A DNA stretch of 32,024 nucleotides, from NCBI GenBank assembly GCA_009731375.1, contig BJOX01000289.1, forward strand, positions 595,807-627,830, written 5' to 3'. Each line of letters starts with the position of its first letter. Within the stretch, counting starts at the first letter, position 1. Below are positions 25,891 through 32,024 of the stretch, piece after piece. Origin of the DNA: Paulinella micropora. Lineage: Eukaryota; Cercozoa; Imbricatea; Euglyphida. The translations under genes were made by a program, and so were the position numbers. Below the pieces are notes generated by a model. The model saw only the letters and a list, made by a program, of their open reading frames with translations. It was not told where the DNA came from and made no database searches.

Positions 25891-26314
25891 TATATAGATA
25901 TATACATTTTGGCTATTGTTTGTCCTAGAGGGGTGAGGGAGAAGAGAGAGGGTACATACATACATACATACATGCATACATACATACATACATACATACA
26001 TACATACATACATACATAACATACATGCATACATGCATACATGCATACATACATACATACATACATACATAACATACATACATACATAACATATTAACAT
26101 ACATACATACATACATACATACATACATACATACATACATAACATACATAACATACATAACATACATAACATACATAACATACATAACATACATAACATA
26201 CATACATACATACATACATACATACAATACATACAATACATACATACAATACATACATAACATACATACATACATACATACATACATACATACATACATA
26301 CATACATACATACA

Positions 26315-26386
<72 letters not shown>

Positions 26387-26451
26387 TTATATATATATAC
26401 ATACATTTTGGCTATCGTTTGTCCTAGGGGAGTGAGGGAGAAAAGAGAGGG
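25514..26451. repeat. Composite array: spacer family F with ACAT/TA repeats
   Basis: A ~46-bp spacer (core TTTTGGCTATTGTTTGTCCT then AGAGGGGTGAGGGAG) occurs at about 25544-25591, 25646-25692, 25790-25834, 25905-25951 and 26404-26451. Between copies lie ACAT and TA repeats. The last copy differs most (CTATCG, AGGGGAGTGAGG) and is fused to spacer G. Confidence 0.93.
26078..26215. repeat. (ACATACATA/ACATA) 9-bp minisatellite
   Basis: Within the ACAT array, units of TACATAACA recur with a 9-bp period, clearest at about 26141-26207, showing a second-order unit formed by one base gain per two tetramers. Confidence 0.85.
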
Positions 26452-26470
26452 CCTTCCGCACTTGCTTACA

Positions 26471-26502
26471 TAGCCTTCCTGCCGAATCAACTTGGGCCTG
26501 TA

Positions 26503-26564
<62 letters not shown>

Positions 26565-26587
26565 TTTGCTGAATCAACTTGGGCCTT

Positions 26588-26588
<1 letters not shown>
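26471..26588. repeat. Spacer family G, copies 1 and 2, around GA
   Basis: CTTCCTGCCGAATCAACTTG (copy 1, 26471-26502) and a shortened GCTGAATCAACTTGGGCC (copy 2, 26565-26588) bracket a GA tract of about 60 bp. Confidence 0.9.

Positions 26589-27019
<431 letters not shown>

Positions 27020-27097
<78 letters not shown>
27020..27097. repeat. (GATA)n microsatellite
   Basis: About 18 clean units ending at spacer G copy 3. Confidence 0.95.
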
Positions 27098-27135
27098 CTA
27101 TCATAATCTTCCTGGCGAATCAATTTGGGCCTGAC

Positions 27136-27136
<1 letters not shown>
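27098..27136. repeat. Spacer family G, copy 3
   Basis: CTTCCTGGCGAATCAATTTG followed by GGCCTGACAGATAG, with GATA on both sides. Confidence 0.9.
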
Positions 27137-27215
<79 letters not shown>

Positions 27216-27244
27216 GGATAGATAGATAGATAGATGGATAGATG

Positions 27245-27302
<58 letters not shown>

Positions 27303-27307
27303 TAGAC

Positions 27308-27394
<87 letters not shown>

Positions 27395-27412
27395 CAGATG
27401 GATAGATAGATG

Positions 27413-27466
<54 letters not shown>

Positions 27467-27509
27467 AAGATAGAAAGATAGAAAGATAGATAGAAAGATA
27501 GATAGATAT

Positions 27510-27546
<37 letters not shown>

Positions 27547-27602
27547 CAGATAGACAGATAGATAGATAGATAGATAGATAGATAGGTAGGTAGGTAGGTA
27601 GG

Positions 27603-27675
<73 letters not shown>

Positions 27676-27696
27676 GGATGGATGGATGGATGGATG

Positions 27697-27763
<67 letters not shown>

Positions 27764-27784
27764 GGATGGATGGATGGATGGATG

Positions 27785-27863
<79 letters not shown>

Positions 27864-27887
27864 TGATAGATAGATAGATAGATAGAA
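27137..27887. repeat. GATA array with GGAT, GACA, GGTA and GAAA blocks
   Basis: 750 bp of GATA with blocks of GACA (about 27277-27302), GAAA (about 27464-27495), GGTA (about 27583-27605) and GGAT (about 27673-27698 and 27761-27787). The two GGAT blocks are 88 bp apart within similar context. Confidence 0.94.
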
Positions 27888-27897
27888 TATTGACGTA

Positions 27898-28673
<776 letters not shown>

Positions 28674-28679
28674 ATCCTT

Positions 28680-28726
28680 CTTTCTTTCTTGATTTCTGTC
28701 TTCATTCGTTCCTTCCTTTCTCTCTA

Positions 28727-28791
<65 letters not shown>

Positions 28792-28843
28792 ATATCCTTC
28801 CTGGCGAAATCAATTTGGGCCTGACAAAAAGATTGACAACCAC

Positions 28844-28887
<44 letters not shown>

Positions 28888-28898
28888 CTTTCTCTCTT

Positions 28899-28919
<21 letters not shown>
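28680..28919. repeat. (CT)n tracts around spacer G copy 5
   Basis: CT repeats with CTTT variants, interrupted by spacer G copy 5 (28793-28826, GGCGAAATCAATTTGGGCC, one extra A) and a short joint AAAAGATTGACAACCACC. It is the opposite strand polarity to the GA tracts next to copies 1-2. Confidence 0.92.
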
Positions 28920-28932
<13 letters not shown>

Positions 28933-29014
28933 CGTATATATATACATACATATATATATATATATATATATCCTACCCCATTCCGCTCCATGCTCCGTAG
29001 CGATTTTCAAGCTA
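28916..29014. repeat. (TA)n/(CATA)n and unique joint
   Basis: Alternating TA with CGTA and CATA to about 28972, then a 42-bp unique joint (28973-29014). Confidence 0.88.
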
Positions 29015-29432
29015 CATACATACATACATACATACATACATAATACATACACGCCTACATACATACATACATAGATGCATACATAAATACATACATGCCT
29101 ACATACATACATACATACATACATACATACATGCATATTAATACATTCATTCATACATACATACATACATACATACATACATACATGCGTACATACATAC
29201 ATACATACATACATACATACACACATACACACATACATATTAATACATTCATTCATTCATACATACATACATACATAAATACATAAATACATAAATACAT
29301 GCCTACATACATACATACATACATACATACATACATACATACATACATGCATACATACATACGTACATACATACATACATACATACATACATACATACAC
29401 ACATACATGCATACATACATACATTACATACA

Positions 29433-29463
<31 letters not shown>

Positions 29464-29468
29464 CATAC

Positions 29469-29499
<31 letters not shown>

Positions 29500-29814
29500 C
29501 ATACATGCATACATACATACATACATGCATGCATGCATGCATGCATGCATGCATGCATGCATGCATGCATGCATACATACATGCATACATACATACATAC
29601 ATACATACATACATACTACATACATACATACATGCCTAAATGCATACATACATACATACATACATACATACATAAATACATACATAACATACATACATAA
29701 CATACATACAAACATACATACATACATACATATATACATACATATATACATACATGTATACATACCTACACCATACGTACATACCGAGGTCTCAAACGAA
29801 CATACATACATACA

Positions 29815-29848
<34 letters not shown>

Positions 29849-29887
29849 CATACACACATACATACATACATACATACATTACATACA

Positions 29888-29918
<31 letters not shown>

Positions 29919-29919
29919 C

Positions 29920-29950
<31 letters not shown>

Positions 29951-30463
29951 CATACATGCATACATACATACATACATGCATGCATGCATGCATGCATGCA
30001 TACATACATACATACATACATAGATACATACATACTACATACATACATACATGCCTAAATGCATACATACATACATACATACATAACATACATACATAAC
30101 ATACATAAATACATACATACATACATACATATATACATACATATATACATACATGTATACATACCTACACCATACGTACATACCGAGGTCTCAAACGAAC
30201 ATACATACATACATACATACATACATACATACAGACATACATACATACATACATGCATACATATATACATACATACATACATACATACATACATACATAC
30301 ATACATACATACATACATGTATACATGCCTACACCATATGTACATACCGAGGTCTCAAACGAAGTGTTAGTATACATACATACATACATAAATACATACA
30401 TACATACATACATACATACATACATACATACATACATGCATACATACAACATACATACATACA

Positions 30464-30497
<34 letters not shown>

Positions 30498-30545
30498 CAT
30501 ACACATATACATACAGTACATACCGAGGTCTCAAACGAAGTGTTA

Positions 30546-30598
<53 letters not shown>

Positions 30599-30612
30599 CA
30601 TACATACATGCA

Positions 30613-30660
<48 letters not shown>

Positions 30661-30830
30661 CATATATGTAAACATACATTACATACATATGCATACATAC
30701 ATACATATATACATACATATTTATATACATACATATATACATACAGTACATACCGAGGTCTCAAACGAAGTGTTAGTATATTTCTCCGCCTCCACTATGA
30801 TTTCCTCCTTAGTCATCTAACGATAAGTAA
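29015..30830. repeat. (ACAT)n array with spacer family H and a ~400-460-bp duplication
   Basis: ACAT repeats with GCAT blocks (29525-29573, 29975-30000). Spacer H core (GTACATACCGAGGTCTCAAA) lies at about 29753-29801, 30152-30200, 30316-30372, 30513-30550 and 30743-30780; the last three add CGAAGTGTTAGTATA. The segment 29422-29801 is repeated at 29878-30200. TA runs occur at 30547-30590 and 30640-30662. The array ends in a 50-bp unique joint. Confidence 0.93.
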
Positions 30831-30866
30831 GAAAAAGTGAAAAAATTTCGGCCACCTCAAATTTTG

Positions 30867-30912
<46 letters not shown>

Positions 30913-31058
30913 TTGNNNNNNNNNNAAAAAAAAAAAAAAAAAAAAAAAACATATCTTGCGGTGGGAGACCAGGGAAGAATTCCGGCCACCCCAAGTTTTG
31001 TGCAAAAACAACGTATTCTGCGGTGAAAAATCACTGGCCGAAAATTTTCACTCTGGCC
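30829..31058. mobile_element. TIR element D, copy 3, expanded by internal poly(A)
   Basis: Left GTGAAAAAATTTCGGCCACC and right TGGCCGAAAATTTTCACTC match the ends of 17181-17350 but the outermost bases have diverged. The internal GGCAAAAAG has become about 40 A, a T6 run, ten N (30916-30925) and more A. It lacks the 16-bp TGGCCGAAATATTTCC duplication near the right end. Confidence 0.82.
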
Positions 31059-31077
31059 CTTAGATAGCTAGATATGC

Positions 31078-31391
31078 TTAAGGGTGCGCTGGGGTTTGTG
31101 CCAACGCTGTGGCTGATTTGCCTGAAATTTCAAAAAAAATTCCGGAAATATATCATATCATGGCAAGTTTTTCAGCTATATCAATGCCATTCAAGGTGAA
31201 GACGCACGAAGTTTCAATTGGCATTTGGACAGACAAAAGTGAATTTAGCCGCGAATATTCCCACAAAATTTGGTGCACAGGCAATTACAGCGGCAGACAG
31301 TCAAAAATCAAAAACAAAAAAATCAAACGCAAAATACGGAAGAATTTGTCTATCTTTTTTAGGGCCGGCCGGTCGACAACCGCACCCTTAA
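31078..31391. mobile_element. TTAA-flanked MITE candidate, 306 bp
   Basis: TTAAGGGTGCG at 31078-31088 and its exact reverse complement CGCACCCTTAA at 31381-31391; similarity beyond 11 bp is weak. If TTAA is a target duplication, the element is 31082-31387. AT-rich interior. A plus-strand frame from 31109 crosses it for about 90 codons but has no family features and runs into the TATC array, so I do not call a gene. Confidence 0.5.
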
Positions 31392-31445
31392 TCTATCAGT
31401 ATTGCGAATCCGGGGACACAGATACACATTCCAACCCGCCAATAG

Positions 31446-31545
<100 letters not shown>

Positions 31546-31592
31546 GACAGTCGACGACTGAACAGCTGGCTGGAGGTGGGGGACTATGCCAT

Positions 31593-31974
<382 letters not shown>

Positions 31975-31975
<1 letters not shown>

Positions 31976-32024
31976 GAGATATCGACTAATGTCAGAAAAA
32001 AGGAGCTTCTGATTTCGTCAACCA
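31975..32024. repeat. Family C, copy 5 (cut by window end)
   Basis: GAGATATCGACTAATGTCAG and following bases match copy 4 (16588 onward) exactly as far as the window runs, including the GAGAT rather than GAAAT start. Confidence 0.88.

Overview
This is a eukaryotic, probably animal, intergenic or heterochromatic window with no gene I can support. Roughly nine tenths of the readable bases are microsatellites or small satellites. The animal inference rests on a tRNA-derived SINE body present twice, a TTAA-flanked element with piggyBac-like ends, a small element with terminal inverted repeats, and a degenerate TTAGGG-type interstitial telomeric tract. A mollusc or other invertebrate would fit, but nothing here fixes the taxon. 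Eight runs of N (10 to 605 bases) interrupt the window, and four of them have repeats running into them on both sides. Long open frames on both strands are translations of repeats (poly-YLSI, YIHT, poly-V, poly-L, poly-K/E) and are not genes.

Layout. 1-4.3 kb: a GA tract with an 84-bp higher-order period, ATGT, GAA, GATA and a GTA/CTA/TAG block that changes strand twice. 4.3-7.0 kb: GATA/GGTA/GACA arrays, then a composite of GA/GATA tracts separated by a conserved ~42-bp spacer. 7.0-9.6 kb: a mobile-element fragment, the telomere-like tract, and two spacer families (B and C), with C duplicated around a gap. 9.6-13.4 kb: poly(A), a heptamer minisatellite related to AAGCGAC, SINE copy 1, an element with a 25-bp VNTR, and a 35-bp-arm palindrome between opposed GATA and TATC arrays. 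13.4-16.9 kb: 2 kb of TAG repeats, then ACAT and GATA. 16.9-18.3 kb: the least repetitive stretch, holding a 170-bp TIR element and an 825-bp piggyBac-like element. 18.3-21.4 kb: CAT/CAC, opposed TATC/GATA, ~180-bp AAT cassettes and the full-length SINE. 21.4-24.3 kb: a Z-DNA-type GT/GC tract and a 2.8-kb hexamer/heptamer ladder in which locally homogeneous blocks differ by single substitutions, ending in a spacer-punctuated satellite. 24.3-25.3 kb: polypurine DNA with a 288-bp tandem duplication. 25.3-30.8 kb: ACAT, GATA, GA and AAC arrays punctuated by spacer families F, G and H. 30.8-32.0 kb: another TIR-element copy, a TTAA-flanked MITE candidate, and opposed TATC/GATA arrays.

The unifying pattern is modular. 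Short conserved spacers (families A-L, names local to this report) recur at microsatellite junctions, sometimes flanked by entirely different repeat types. That is better explained by repeated local duplication, template switching and microsatellite birth inside dispersed elements than by a gene system. I see no operon, CRISPR, rRNA or functional tRNA gene. The most noteworthy items are the 84-bp GA register, the fold-back palindrome, the hexamer/heptamer ladder, the spacer-G family, and poly(A) growth inside one TIR-element family.
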